A program made the position numbers and the translations under genes. A stretch of 64,000 bases of DNA from the NCBI GenBank assembly GCA_964393105.1, contig CAYMSM010000068.1, forward strand, positions 1 through 64,000, read 5' to 3'. The notes beneath the pieces are model-generated. The model was not told where the DNA came from, made no database searches, and saw nothing but the letters and a program-made list of their open reading frames with translations. Shown piece after piece: positions 27,387-35,678 of this stretch (its first letter is position 1; the number at the start of each line of letters is the position of its first letter). This stretch comes from CALMEC01 sp964393105. Lineage in GTDB: Bacteria > Actinomycetota > Thermoleophilia > Miltoncostaeales > Miltoncostaeaceae.

Positions 27387-27748
27387 CGCGACCGCCTCAG
27401 CGTCACCGAGGTCTCGGTCACGGACTGGGCCAGCTTGACCTGCGGTTTGCGGACGGTCACCCCGACTCCCGAAAGGCGGGGGTCCTCCAGGATGCGATCA
27501 GCGATCACCGAGACCAGGTGCTCGAGCAGGTCGACCGGGGGGCCGCCGACGATAGCCGCGATTGTCTCGGCCACCGCCTCGTAGTCGACCGTGTCGGCGA
27601 GGTGGTCGGTCCGGGTGGAGGCAAACTCCGCGAGTTCCATCTCGACGTCCACCACGAAGCGTTGCCCGTGCTCGCGTTCCTCCGGGAACACGCCGTGGTA
27701 GCCAAAGCATTCGAGGCCTGTCACCCGTACCGTCACCGCATCGCTCAT
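27383..27748 (-). CDS. folB: Dihydroneopterin aldolase
   Basis: This 121-residue enzyme makes 6-hydroxymethyl-dihydropterin. VRVTGLECFGYHGVFPEERE is the family signature with the pterin-site residues, and VDYEAVAETIAAIV, LLEHLVSVIADRIL and VRKPQVKLAQSVTETSVTL follow. The ATG at 27748 overlaps the folP TGA (ATGA) and is preferred to an in-frame start eight codons upstream. Its own stop overlaps the folK CTG start. Confidence 0.94.
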   Translation of the reverse strand: MSDAVTVRVTGLECFGYHGVFPEEREHGQRFVVDVEMELAEFASTRTDHLADTVDYEAVAETIAAIVGGPPVDLLEHLVSVIADRILEDPRLSGVGVTVRKPQVKLAQSVTETSVTLRRSR

Positions 27749-28719
27749 CCCGCTCCTCTCACGGCCCGCCACACGTCGATTGCATCGGCAGTCTCTCGAA
27801 TGTCATGGACTCGTAGCACTGCGGCGCCGCGGTCGATCGCAAGGAGGCCCGCGGCCAGCGAACCGGCCAGGCGCTCGTCGACCTGCCTGCCGAGGAGATC
27901 ACCGAACATGCCCTTGCGTGAGACACCGACAACGACAGGCCGGCCCAGGGCCGACAGCCTCGGCAGCTCACGTAGCAGGGTCAGGTTGTCGCCAAGGCGC
28001 TTGCCGAACCCGACGCCCGGGTCGAGGACCACATGCGCCTCGGGGATCCCCGCGGCGACGGCTGCGGCAAGGCGGTCCTCGAGGAATGCGGCGACTTCGC
28101 CGGCAACATCATCGTAGTGTGGGGCCTGCTGCATCGTCCGGGGCTCGCCCTGCATGTGAACCAGGCAGACGGCAGCCCCGCGCTCGGCGACCAGTGGGAG
28201 CAGGTCCGGGTCGCCCCGGCCGGCGGTGACGTCGTTGACGAGCACCACCCCCGCGTCCAACGCGGCTCTGGCCACGGCGGCGCTGGACGTATCGATCGAG
28301 ACCGCGACGTCGCACCCCGACGCGATCGCTTGGAGCACCGGTTCGAGTCGGCGTAGCTGCTCGTCAGCGGGGACGGGTGCGGCACCCGGACGCGTGCTCT
28401 CGGCGCCGACGTCGCAGATGACCGCACCGTCGCCCGCCATCTCGCCCAGCCGCCGGAGCGCATCCCGAGGGTCGTAGAACGTCCCGCCGTCCGAGAACGA
28501 ATCAGGGGTGACGTTGAGGACCCCCATGACGCACGGGGCCGAAAGCCAGGCAAGCGGGTCGATGCCCCGATCGTACCGGCCCACCAACAACCAGTTCAGA
28601 GGGACCGATCGAGCGTGTACGGAAGGGTCATGTAGCACCCTGTAATCACGCTCCAGCAAACGGTTCTCTGGCAGACCGTGCCTGACACTCCTAACCAACC
28701 CTTGACCGATGCCAGGCAT
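27745..28719 (-). CDS. folP: Dihydropteroate synthase
   Basis: This TIM-barrel enzyme joins p-aminobenzoate to the pterin in folate synthesis. Motifs are CVMGVLNVTPDSFSDGG (pterin pyrophosphate loop), DVGAESTRPGA, VSIDTSSAAVARAAL, VLVNDVTAG, VLDPGVGFGKRLGDN and VVVGVSRKGMFG. The longest frame gives 324 residues. The first 45 are atypical, and a GTG at 28584 (VGRYDRGIDPLAW) would give the usual 279, so the start is uncertain. A strong hairpin lies upstream toward ftsH, implying a separate promoter. Confidence 0.93.
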   Translation of the reverse strand: MPGIGQGLVRSVRHGLPENRLLERDYRVLHDPSVHARSVPLNWLLVGRYDRGIDPLAWLSAPCVMGVLNVTPDSFSDGGTFYDPRDALRRLGEMAGDGAVICDVGAESTRPGAAPVPADEQLRRLEPVLQAIASGCDVAVSIDTSSAAVARAALDAGVVLVNDVTAGRGDPDLLPLVAERGAAVCLVHMQGEPRTMQQAPHYDDVAGEVAAFLEDRLAAAVAAGIPEAHVVLDPGVGFGKRLGDNLTLLRELPRLSALGRPVVVGVSRKGMFGDLLGRQVDERLAGSLAAGLLAIDRGAAVLRVHDIRETADAIDVWRAVRGAG

Positions 28720-28737
28720 CTGTGGCGAGAAGAACTC

Positions 28738-28763
28738 TCGCGACGCGAAACATCGCGTCGCGA
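28738..28763 (-). terminator. Perfect 10-bp hairpin after ftsH
   Basis: TCGCGACGCG (28738-28747), a 6-nt loop, then the exact complement CGCGTCGCGA (28754-28763). It starts 34 bp past the ftsH stop codon and precedes folP, so it should end ftsH transcripts. No T-run follows. Confidence 0.75.
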
Positions 28764-28796
28764 CGATGCCCAGACGCCGATCGGGCGCCCTTGGAT

Positions 28797-30743
28797 CTAG
28801 GACTCGGGGACGGGGGGGCCCGCGGTTGCGGGTGGCGGGGTCGAGGGTTTGACCGGCTTCTCCTCAGCGAGCTCGCGCTCAGCCTCTGCGCGGGCTTGGG
28901 CGTCGCGCTCGTCCTTGGCCCGGAACACGTCATCCTCGGACTTGCCGTCCAGGAGTCCAAGGAACTCCTCGCGCTCGATCGTCTCGCGCCGAAGCAGGAT
29001 CTCGGCCAGATCGTCGAGCTGCGCACGGTGCTCATGGAGAACGTTTCTGGCCTCCCCGAACGCCCCTTCGATGATGCGGCGGATCTCGTTGTCGATCTCA
29101 CGGGCCATCTCGTCCGAGTAATCCGGCTCGCTGTGCATGTCCCGGCCAAGGAACGGCGCCCCGTGACTGTGGCCCAGCACGCGCGGTCCGAGCTTGTCGC
29201 TCATGCCGAAGCGCATCGTCATGGACTTTGCGATCTGCGTGACACGCTCCAGGTCGTTGGACGCGCCCGTCGTGATCTCGTCGAACACGATCTCCTCGGC
29301 GGCGCGACCACCGAGCAACATGGCCATCTGGTCCTCGAACTCGGCCTTGGTCGTGGTGAACTTGTCCTCGGTCGGCATCGACACCGTCACACCGAGCGCC
29401 TGGCCTCGCGCGATGACCGAGATCTTGTGGACCGGGTTCGCGTGCGGCAGAAAGTGCCCCACCAGCGCGTGCCCCATCTCGTGGAACGCGGTGACCTTGC
29501 GCTCCTTCTCCGACAGCAGCCGCGACTTCTTTTCGGGCCCCGCGATGACCCGCATGATCCCCTCTTCGAGCTCGTCCTCACCGATGACGCGCTTGTCGTG
29601 GCGGGCGGCCAGGAGCGCCGCCTCGTTGACGAGGTTCGCGAGGTCCGCTCCCGTGAAGCCCGGGGTCTGTCCGGCGAGGGCATCCAGGTTGATGTTCTTG
29701 GCCAGCGGCTTGCCCTTGGTGTGGACGCGCAGGATCGCCTCGCGGCCGGTGCGGTCGGGGCGGTCCACCACGATCTGGCGGTCGAAGCGCCCGGGCCGAA
29801 GGAGCGCCGGGTCCAGGATGTCCGGTCGGTTGGTCGCGGCGATCAGGATGATGTTGTCCTTCGTCTCGAACCCGTCCATCTCGACCAGGAGTTGGTTGAG
29901 GGTCTGCTCGCGCTCGTCGTGGCCGCCGCCCAGACCCGCGCCGCGGTGGCGGCCGACGGCGTCGATCTCGTCCATGAAGATGATGCACGGCGACGCCGCC
30001 TTGGCCTGCTCGAACAGGTCACGCACGCGCGACGCGCCGACGCCCACGAACATCTCGACGAAGTCCGAGCCCGAGATGGAGAAGAACGGTACGCCGGCCT
30101 CGCCGGCGACTGCCCGCGCCAGCAGGGTCTTGCCCGTGCCCGGAGGGCCGAACAGGAGCACGCCCTTGGGGATGCGCGCGCCCAGCGCCTGGAACTTCTT
30201 GGGGTTCTCGAGGAACTCCTTGATCTCGTGCAGCTCCTCGACGGCCTCCTCGGCCCCGGCCACGTCACGGAACGTGATCTTGGGCGAGTCGGGGGTCATG
30301 CGCTTGGCCCGCGCCTTGCCGAAGCTCATCACCTTGGATCCCCCGCCCTGCATCTGGTTCATCAGGAAGATCCAGATCAAGATGATGAACACGAACGGCG
30401 CGAGCGAGATGAGCACGGTCCACCACGTGGAGCCGCCCCGCGGCTTGATGTTGACGTCGGCGACCGCCTTCTCCTCGATCCGGGTCGTCAGCTCGTCGCC
30501 CTGCTCCGGCAGGAAGCCGGTGACGTGCTCGGCGTTGCCGGAGGTCTCCGTCCATGTCACCCTGTTGCGGTTCTGGTCGATCGAGACCTTGCCGACGCGC
30601 CCGGCGTCGAGCGCCGTGATGAACTCGCTGTAGCCCAGCTTCGCCTTGTCGCCGCTGTTGGACATGACGAGCTTGGACGCGACGAACGCGAGCAACACAA
30701 CGATCAATATGGGAAACGCCGCGCTCTTCAGGAAGCGGTTCAG
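28797..30743 (-). CDS. ftsH: ATP-dependent zinc metalloprotease FtsH
   Basis: This membrane-anchored AAA+ protease has about 648 residues when started at the CTG at 30743 (LNRFLKSAAFPILIVVLLAF). That CTG has AAGGA 9 bases upstream and restores the full first membrane helix; the next start, ATT-derived at 30707, cuts into it. A second helix lies at about 120-140. The AAA module has FGPPGTGKTLLARA, IIFMDEIDAVGRHRGAG and the SRH arginine segment NRPDILDPALLRPGRFDRQ. The protease domain has HEMGHALVGH. The C-terminus is Glu/Lys/Pro-rich. Confidence 0.96.
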   Translation of the reverse strand: MNRFLKSAAFPILIVVLLAFVASKLVMSNSGDKAKLGYSEFITALDAGRVGKVSIDQNRNRVTWTETSGNAEHVTGFLPEQGDELTTRIEEKAVADVNIKPRGGSTWWTVLISLAPFVFIILIWIFLMNQMQGGGSKVMSFGKARAKRMTPDSPKITFRDVAGAEEAVEELHEIKEFLENPKKFQALGARIPKGVLLFGPPGTGKTLLARAVAGEAGVPFFSISGSDFVEMFVGVGASRVRDLFEQAKAASPCIIFMDEIDAVGRHRGAGLGGGHDEREQTLNQLLVEMDGFETKDNIILIAATNRPDILDPALLRPGRFDRQIVVDRPDRTGREAILRVHTKGKPLAKNINLDALAGQTPGFTGADLANLVNEAALLAARHDKRVIGEDELEEGIMRVIAGPEKKSRLLSEKERKVTAFHEMGHALVGHFLPHANPVHKISVIARGQALGVTVSMPTEDKFTTTKAEFEDQMAMLLGGRAAEEIVFDEITTGASNDLERVTQIAKSMTMRFGMSDKLGPRVLGHSHGAPFLGRDMHSEPDYSDEMAREIDNEIRRIIEGAFGEARNVLHEHRAQLDDLAEILLRRETIEREEFLGLLDGKSEDDVFRAKDERDAQARAEAERELAEEKPVKPSTPPPATAGPPVPES

Positions 30744-30820
30744 GGAGACGGTTCCTTGACGGGGGACTGGCTTGGTCGAGGATAGCAGCGAACCGCCGCG
30801 CGGAGGATATGGGAGGGTCG

Positions 30821-31351
30821 CTACTCCACGAAGGCCGCGATGTACGGCAGTTGCCGGAAGCTCTCGTCGAAGTCGAGGCCGTACCCGACGACGAACGTGT
30901 CCGGCATCTCGAACCCGACGTAGCGCATCTGGACAGGCACCCTGCGCCCGGCGGGCTTGACCATCAGGGTGCAGAGCTCGAGCGACGCCGGCTCACGCGA
31001 CCGCAGGTTCTTTATCAGGTACGAGAGGGTCAGCCCGGAGTCGACGACGTCTTCGACGACCAGCACATGTTTGCCGGCGATCGTCGCGTCCAGGTCCTTG
31101 AGGATGCGCACGACCCCCGACGAGTGCGTTGACGCCCCGTACGAGGCAACCGCCATGAAGTCCATCGTGCAGGGAACCGTCAGGCGTCGAACGAGGTCCG
31201 CGATGAACAGAAGCGCGCCCTTGAGTACGCCGACGACGAGCACCTCCCTGCCCGCGTAGTCCGCCGAGATCTCCTCGGCGAGCTCGCCGATCCGCACCTG
31301 CAGGCGCTCCTCGCTGATCAGGATCTCGCCGATCCTAGGGTCCTGTGTCAC
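30821..31351 (-). CDS. hpt: Hypoxanthine phosphoribosyltransferase
   Basis: This 176-residue salvage enzyme uses PRPP to make IMP/GMP. VVGVLKGALLFIADLVRR and DFMAVASYG are core strands. VLVVEDVVDSGLTLSYL is the PRPP-binding loop, and VGYGLDFDESFRQLPYIA is the C-terminal signature. The GTG at 31351 (VTQDPRIGEIL) gives the normal length; the longer frame runs through a hairpin-bearing leader. It sits between tilS and ftsH, an arrangement shared by many bacteria. A TATCCT -10-like hexamer lies in the 77-bp gap before ftsH. Confidence 0.95.
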   Translation of the reverse strand: MTQDPRIGEILISEERLQVRIGELAEEISADYAGREVLVVGVLKGALLFIADLVRRLTVPCTMDFMAVASYGASTHSSGVVRILKDLDATIAGKHVLVVEDVVDSGLTLSYLIKNLRSREPASLELCTLMVKPAGRRVPVQMRYVGFEMPDTFVVGYGLDFDESFRQLPYIAAFVE

Positions 31352-31400
31352 AGGTGCGTTGATGATATGGCGAGTGAAAAACCCGCTGGACGAGGACGCA

Positions 31401-31435
31401 GCCTTCGCCCCATACTTGTGAGTATGGGCGGAGGC
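31401..31435 (-). promoter_or_regulatory. Stable hairpin in the hpt 5' leader
   Basis: CCCATACT (31409-31416) and AGTATGGG (31421-31428) pair perfectly across a 4-nt loop. The stem is extended outward by a near-match of GCCTTCG with CGGAGGC. It lies 50-85 bases before the hpt start in the 193-bp tilS-hpt gap. It could be a tilS terminator or a leader regulatory stem; no riboswitch class is recognised. Confidence 0.5.
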
Positions 31436-31544
31436 GAGGACATAGCTCCCGAGGCGATTGCTCCTGCACCCAGGTACCAAATCCAGTGGAGTTTTGCAGC
31501 AGCCAGATCGCAGCCGTACATGTGAGACAGGACACTCAGATCGA

Positions 31545-32837
31545 TCACGCGCCGGTCACCTCCAAGACGGTCGCGCGCGAGTCACGCGGCGCGAGCAGGG
31601 TCGGGTCGGCACGGTACCCGCCGACCCAGACGACCCGATCGCCCGACGCCACCACGGGGACGTGCGCCCTGTGACGCGCCGGGACACCCGCTGCGGCCAG
31701 CATCTTGCCCACCGCCTGCCGCCCCCCTCCCGTAAGCGGCATGCGGTCGCCAGGCCGCGGCGATCGCACGATGAGCGGCCCCTCGACGTCGAGCGCGACC
31801 CGCGTCGCGGTGGGGTCGGCCGCGGACTCGCGCGTCGCCCGAACCATGCGATCGCCGAACCGCACCATGCCCGGCACTGGGAGCGCCACCTCGCCGGGCG
31901 CCTCGGCGACAACGGATTCGGCCACCATGATTTCGCGATCCACCGCGACGCATCCACCGGACACCTGGATGGGACTTCCACCGGATCGGGCCAGGTCAAG
32001 GCACCGGGCGATCCAGGTCGCGTCCGCCACGAGCCCGGCAGCAATGAGTAGGCGACGCACGAGCAGAGACGCGACCGCCGGGTGCTCCGCGCCGAGCGCT
32101 GTGATTCCCAGGCCGTCGCCGACCGCGCAGCGCTGCCACGCCGTATCGACGACGACGTCCAGCACCTCGGCCTCGTCGCGAAGCTGTTCGGCAAACCGGG
32201 CGACCGCCAGGCCGGCGCCGGGATGCACGGCGTCGAGCGCCGGCAGCAGACCGTGACGCACGCGTACACGTGCAAAGCGTTCGTCGGCGTTGCTGGGGTC
32301 CTCGACGACCGCCAGTCCACGTGTCTGACACCACGCCCTGGTCTCGTCGCCGGTGGCGCACAGGAGCGGCCGCACGAGATCACCCGCGATAGGCGCCATT
32401 CCGAGCGCCCCGGAGCGACCGGTGCCGCGCGCGATGCGAAAGAGCACCGTCTCGGCCTGGTCGCTTGCGGTGTGCCCGGTCGCGATCCGATCGAAGCCCC
32501 GTTCGCCCGCCACGCGCCGGGCAGCCGCAAGGCGGCCGTCGCGCGCCCGCTCCTGGAGGGCCGCTCCCGGCGCGAGCGCCAGCCGCGCCACCCAGACCGG
32601 CAGCCCGAGCCGCGTCGCGGCCTCGGCGACCGCGTCGGCCTCCTGCCCCGATTCATGCCGGACGCCGTGGTCCACCGTCAGAACGCCCAGCGTCCCGGGT
32701 CGCAGCTCGGCCAGCAGATGCATCAGGCAGACCGAATCGGCCCCGCCGGACACGAGCGCGAGCGTCCGCGCTTCGCCCGTCATCATCCGGTGACGGTCGA
32801 CATATGCCGCGACCCGGCGTGAAAGCTCGTCACTCAT
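31545..32837 (-). CDS. tilS: tRNA(Ile)-lysidine synthetase
   Basis: This 430-residue enzyme converts C34 of the tRNA-Ile2 anticodon to lysidine. The PP-loop ATPase motif is LALVSGGADSVCLMHLL near residue 35. LGVLTVDHGVRHES and IATGHTASDQAETVLFRIARG follow. A C-terminal TilS domain carries RSPRPGDRMPLTGGGRQAVG. The start is MSDELS at 32837; a longer frame would overlap the divergent phosphorylase, whose ATG is only 22 bp away, so the two promoters must interleave. Confidence 0.95.
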   Translation of the reverse strand: MSDELSRRVAAYVDRHRMMTGEARTLALVSGGADSVCLMHLLAELRPGTLGVLTVDHGVRHESGQEADAVAEAATRLGLPVWVARLALAPGAALQERARDGRLAAARRVAGERGFDRIATGHTASDQAETVLFRIARGTGRSGALGMAPIAGDLVRPLLCATGDETRAWCQTRGLAVVEDPSNADERFARVRVRHGLLPALDAVHPGAGLAVARFAEQLRDEAEVLDVVVDTAWQRCAVGDGLGITALGAEHPAVASLLVRRLLIAAGLVADATWIARCLDLARSGGSPIQVSGGCVAVDREIMVAESVVAEAPGEVALPVPGMVRFGDRMVRATRESAADPTATRVALDVEGPLIVRSPRPGDRMPLTGGGRQAVGKMLAAAGVPARHRAHVPVVASGDRVVWVGGYRADPTLLAPRDSRATVLEVTGA

Positions 32838-32859
32838 CGCCGATAGTCTGCCTGGCGGC

Positions 32860-33576
32860 ATGGCCCTCCACCTGCAGACATCCCCCGGCGACCAGGCCGA
32901 ACGCGCCCTTTGCCCCGGCGACCCCGATCGCGCCCGACTCGTCGCTCAGGAGCTCATGGACGGTGCCCGTCAGGTCACCCACGCGCGCGGCCTGTTGGGG
33001 TTCACGGGGACATACCACGGGGTGTCCGTCACCGTGCAGACCACCGGAATGGGCGGTGGCAGCACCGGCATCGTCGTCCACGAGCTGATCGAGCTGGGAG
33101 CGCGACTTCTGGTGCGGGCCGGGACGACCGGCGGGCTGCAGGAGGATCTGGCCCCCGGGTCGCTGATCGTTGCGGACACCGCGCTGGCCGACGACGGCGC
33201 AGGCCTTGCGATGACCGGTGGCGTGGCACCGCCGCCGGATCCCGTGTTGACCGAGGCGCTCGCGACGGCCGCGGCCGTCAGCGGACGCCAGGTCTCACGC
33301 GGCGTGATCGTCAGCTCAGATGTCTTCTACGACCTCGAAGAGGGCCGCAACGAGGGCTGGCGGGCCCGCGGGATCCTGGGCGTCGAGATGGAGGCCGCGG
33401 TGCTGTTCGCCCTCGCCGCCCGCCACGGCGCGCGGGCCGGGTGCGTGCTAACCGTGTCCAACCAGCTCGTCGGCGCCAACCCCGGCTGGCTCGAGTCACA
33501 CGAGCGCGAGCGGGCCGGGATCGATGTGTGCCGCGTCGCCCTCGATGCGCTCGTCGCGACCGAGGTGTACTCGTAA
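32860..33576 (+). CDS. Purine/uridine nucleoside phosphorylase (PNP_UDP family)
   Basis: This 238-residue member of the DeoD/Udp trimeric-hexameric phosphorylase family splits nucleosides with phosphate. LCPGDPDRARLVAQELMDGA is the family N-terminus, followed by GTYHGVSVTVQTTGMGGGST (phosphate site), RAGTTGGLQEDLAPGSLIVA and GILGVEMEAAVLFALAARHG (ribose-binding Met-Glu). Base specificity cannot be told. It is divergent from tilS and near the salvage gene hpt. A TAGTCT hexamer at 32844-32849 could be its -10 element. Confidence 0.88.
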   Translation: MALHLQTSPGDQAERALCPGDPDRARLVAQELMDGARQVTHARGLLGFTGTYHGVSVTVQTTGMGGGSTGIVVHELIELGARLLVRAGTTGGLQEDLAPGSLIVADTALADDGAGLAMTGGVAPPPDPVLTEALATAAAVSGRQVSRGVIVSSDVFYDLEEGRNEGWRARGILGVEMEAAVLFALAARHGARAGCVLTVSNQLVGANPGWLESHERERAGIDVCRVALDALVATEVYS

Positions 33577-33579
33577 GCG

Positions 33580-33745
33580 GTGGCGAGCCAGAGCCTTGCG
33601 GTGCGAGGTGCCCGATCACCGCGACGCGGCCCTCGGGCGTTTCGGTCGAGGCCTTGAGCGTGTCGAGGACCCCGAGGAACCAGAGCGCCTCACCCTCGTT
33701 CTGGCGCAGGGTGATCGGGCTGAGGGGAATGCCTGGAGTGGTCGC
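33580..33745 (-). pseudogene. N-terminal fragment of a cupin-type protein
   Basis: On the minus strand the frame reads PLSPITLRQNEGEALWFLGV, LDTLKASTETPEGRVAVIGH and LAPQGSGSPPL. This is the familiar N-terminus of single-domain cupin proteins, which normally continue with the HxH metal motif. Here the sequence breaks off at the 3' end of the phosphorylase gene, so the metal-binding barrel is missing. No convincing start codon is seen. It is one of several truncated genes in the window. Confidence 0.5.
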
Positions 33746-33763
33746 CCAACGCAGACTGCGCCG

Positions 33764-34183
33764 TCAGGGCATCGAGGCCGTCGACCCGCTGCGGCCCAGA
33801 CCGGACCACGCCCACACAACCAGGCCGGCCGTGCCGATACCCACGGTGACCAGCGCAAGGCCCGTGTCGCGCCCGAAGATGTCGGCGGAGCCGTCGCGCA
33901 GGATGAACTCGAGCAGCCCCCACACCACTCCGGTGACACCGACCCAAAGGGCGTAGGTGCGCGCCGACTCGGGGCGCAGCGCCATCGCGATCCCGACCAG
34001 GCCGGCCCCCAGAAAGATGACATTGGTCAGAGGGCTCGCGGTGAACGTGAACAGGGGAACGCCCTCGTTCGACGTGAACCCCGTCAGGCCCGTGCGGATC
34101 AAACCGATCGCGCCGAGCACGACCAACAGTCCGCTCGCCGTTCGGGCGAAGCCGCTCACCGCACGTGCGGCGAGCGGGCTCAC
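33764..34183 (-). CDS. DUF4383-like four-helix membrane protein
   Basis: This 139-residue protein has four predicted membrane helices: GLLVVLGAIGLIRTGLTG, VIFLGAGLVGIAMAL, TYALWVGVTGVVWGLLEFIL and ALVTVGIGTAGLVVWAWSG. The pattern of loops (LTGF...PLFTFTASPLTNV) recalls the DUF4383 family. The GTG at 34183 overlaps the TGA of the upstream PAP2-like gene (GTGA), so the two form an operon. Function unknown. Confidence 0.7.
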   Translation of the reverse strand: MSPLAARAVSGFARTASGLLVVLGAIGLIRTGLTGFTSNEGVPLFTFTASPLTNVIFLGAGLVGIAMALRPESARTYALWVGVTGVVWGLLEFILRDGSADIFGRDTGLALVTVGIGTAGLVVWAWSGLGRSGSTASMP

Positions 34184-34662
34184 GGTGTACTGGCGGCCCG
34201 TTCGACCACCCAGTCGGCGGCCCATCCCATCGCCGCGCCGACCGCGATGTCAGCCGGGTCGTGGTGACCGGCGACGACGCGGCCCACGAGGCCGGCGGCG
34301 GCGACCGTGCACAGCCACGGGCGCAGGCGGGGATGGCGCCGGCTCGCTCCACGCGCGATGGCGACCGCTGCGGCCGCATGACGGCTCGGCAGGCCCCCCT
34401 CGGTCCTGGCGCCTGGACGCGGACGGGCGATCCGGTCCCGGGCCAGGCGTGCCGCAGACGCGGCGAGCACACCGGCCGCAAGGGTCTCCATCCCGCCGGG
34501 CCGCAACGCAGGCCGCACCAGCATCGCCGCGACGAGTCCCCGGAACGCCGGCGCCATCGCATCGCCGGCGACGCGCCCGGCCCGGGTTCCGCCCGGGACG
34601 GCCGCGACGAGCGCGCGGATCGCGCGACCGAGGCTTCGATCGAATGAATGGGCTCGACGCAT
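34180..34662 (-). CDS. PAP2-like phosphatase domain protein (short form)
   Basis: This 160-residue protein is rich in short hydrophobic helices. GGLPSRHAAAAVAIARG and GLVGRVVAGHHDPADIAVGA match PAP2/type 2 phosphatidic acid phosphatase motifs 2 and 3, with the catalytic His in AGHHDPADI. Motif 1 (KxxxxxxRP) may correspond to RIARPRPGARTEGGLPS. It is shorter than standard PAP2 enzymes but keeps the key residues, and could act on prenyl or lipid phosphates in the membrane. The start is uncertain (34662 or 34683). Confidence 0.65.
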   Translation of the reverse strand: MRRAHSFDRSLGRAIRALVAAVPGGTRAGRVAGDAMAPAFRGLVAAMLVRPALRPGGMETLAAGVLAASAARLARDRIARPRPGARTEGGLPSRHAAAAVAIARGASRRHPRLRPWLCTVAAAGLVGRVVAGHHDPADIAVGAAMGWAADWVVERAASTP

Positions 34663-34709
34663 TCCGGCGTGATTATCGCCCACCGGGGACCATCACGGAA
34701 GCGGATTCC

Positions 34710-35582
34710 TTACGCACCGGCTGCGCGCGCGGCCTGGGCCTCTCCCGAGACGCTGACGCGATTGCGGCCGCGGCGCTTGGACAGGTACAGGCCGCGATCG
34801 GCCGCTTCGACGAGGCTGTCCGGCGTGTCACCGGCGCGGTAGGTGGCGACCCCGGCTGAGATCGTCCGCCCGTCGTGTTGCCCACCTCCGACCGGGACGA
34901 TGATGCGCGCGATCGCCAGACGAATGCGTTCGGCGGCCTCGACCGCAGCTCCAGCATCGCCAGGCACCAAGAGCGCGAACTCCTCACCGCCGAACCGCGC
35001 TGCGATGTCGGCGGATCGCCGGGACTCCTCGATCGCGCGGCCGACCTGGGCGAGCAGGCGGTTGCCCGCCTCATGACCATGCGAATCGTTGAACGACTTG
35101 AACTGGTCCAGGTCGAACAGCACGAGCGAGAGCGCCCCGCCGTACCGGCTCGAGCGCTCGGTCTCGCGCCGCAGCGCATCCGAGAAGAACGCGAAGTTGT
35201 AGAGACCGGTCAGCCGATCGCGAAGCGACGCACCGACGGCCCGCGTCAGGTCGCGCTGCACCATGTCATGGCGGCTTCCCACTGCGGCGGCGGCACAGAC
35301 GAACGCGACCCAGCCGACGGCGAGCGCGAGCCCTCCCGCGGCGGGGCGTCCTGCGACGACCGCAAAGACGGACGCCGCGGCCAACGCGCTGATGCAGAGC
35401 CCCAGCTGCCCCGTCAACGGCGCCGCGATGACGATCGGCAGCGCGAATACGGGCCACGCGGCGGCCGACACGAAGAGCGTCGCCAGCGACGCAAGTCCCA
35501 AGAGCACGGCGAGCAGCGCCAGACGCCGAACAGGCCGGCGGCGCGCGGTCAGGTTGGTCGGACGGACGCTCACACCTTGCAT
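34710..35582 (-). CDS. GGDEF-domain diguanylate cyclase
   Basis: This 290-residue protein has several N-terminal membrane helices (about residues 18-110, e.g. LALLAVLLGLASLATLFVSA). A complete GGDEF domain follows: DRLTGLYNFAFFSDALRRE, LVLFDLDQFKSFNDSHGHEA, then the active-site motif RFGGEEFALLVPG. The intact GGEEF indicates synthesis of cyclic di-GMP. No RxxD inhibitory site is evident just before it. The ATG at 35582 was chosen; a GTG three codons later is possible. The N-terminal domain probably senses a membrane or envelope signal. Confidence 0.9.
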   Translation of the reverse strand: MQGVSVRPTNLTARRRPVRRLALLAVLLGLASLATLFVSAAAWPVFALPIVIAAPLTGQLGLCISALAAASVFAVVAGRPAAGGLALAVGWVAFVCAAAAVGSRHDMVQRDLTRAVGASLRDRLTGLYNFAFFSDALRRETERSSRYGGALSLVLFDLDQFKSFNDSHGHEAGNRLLAQVGRAIEESRRSADIAARFGGEEFALLVPGDAGAAVEAAERIRLAIARIIVPVGGGQHDGRTISAGVATYRAGDTPDSLVEAADRGLYLSKRRGRNRVSVSGEAQAARAAGA

Positions 35583-35678
35583 GTCGGCTGGCGACGCTAG
35601 CGGCCGGGTCGGCCGACATTCCCTAGACTTCCGCCCCTTGCGGGCGTTTCCTGCTGCCCGCCGACGCAGGGGAGCTCG

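Noticed and set aside
23816..28634. Shared 14-mer (gacccttccgtaca) upstream of lysS and near the folP start
   Set aside because: A 14-base match is expected by chance in a 64-kb GC-rich window, and the orientation relative to the genes differs.
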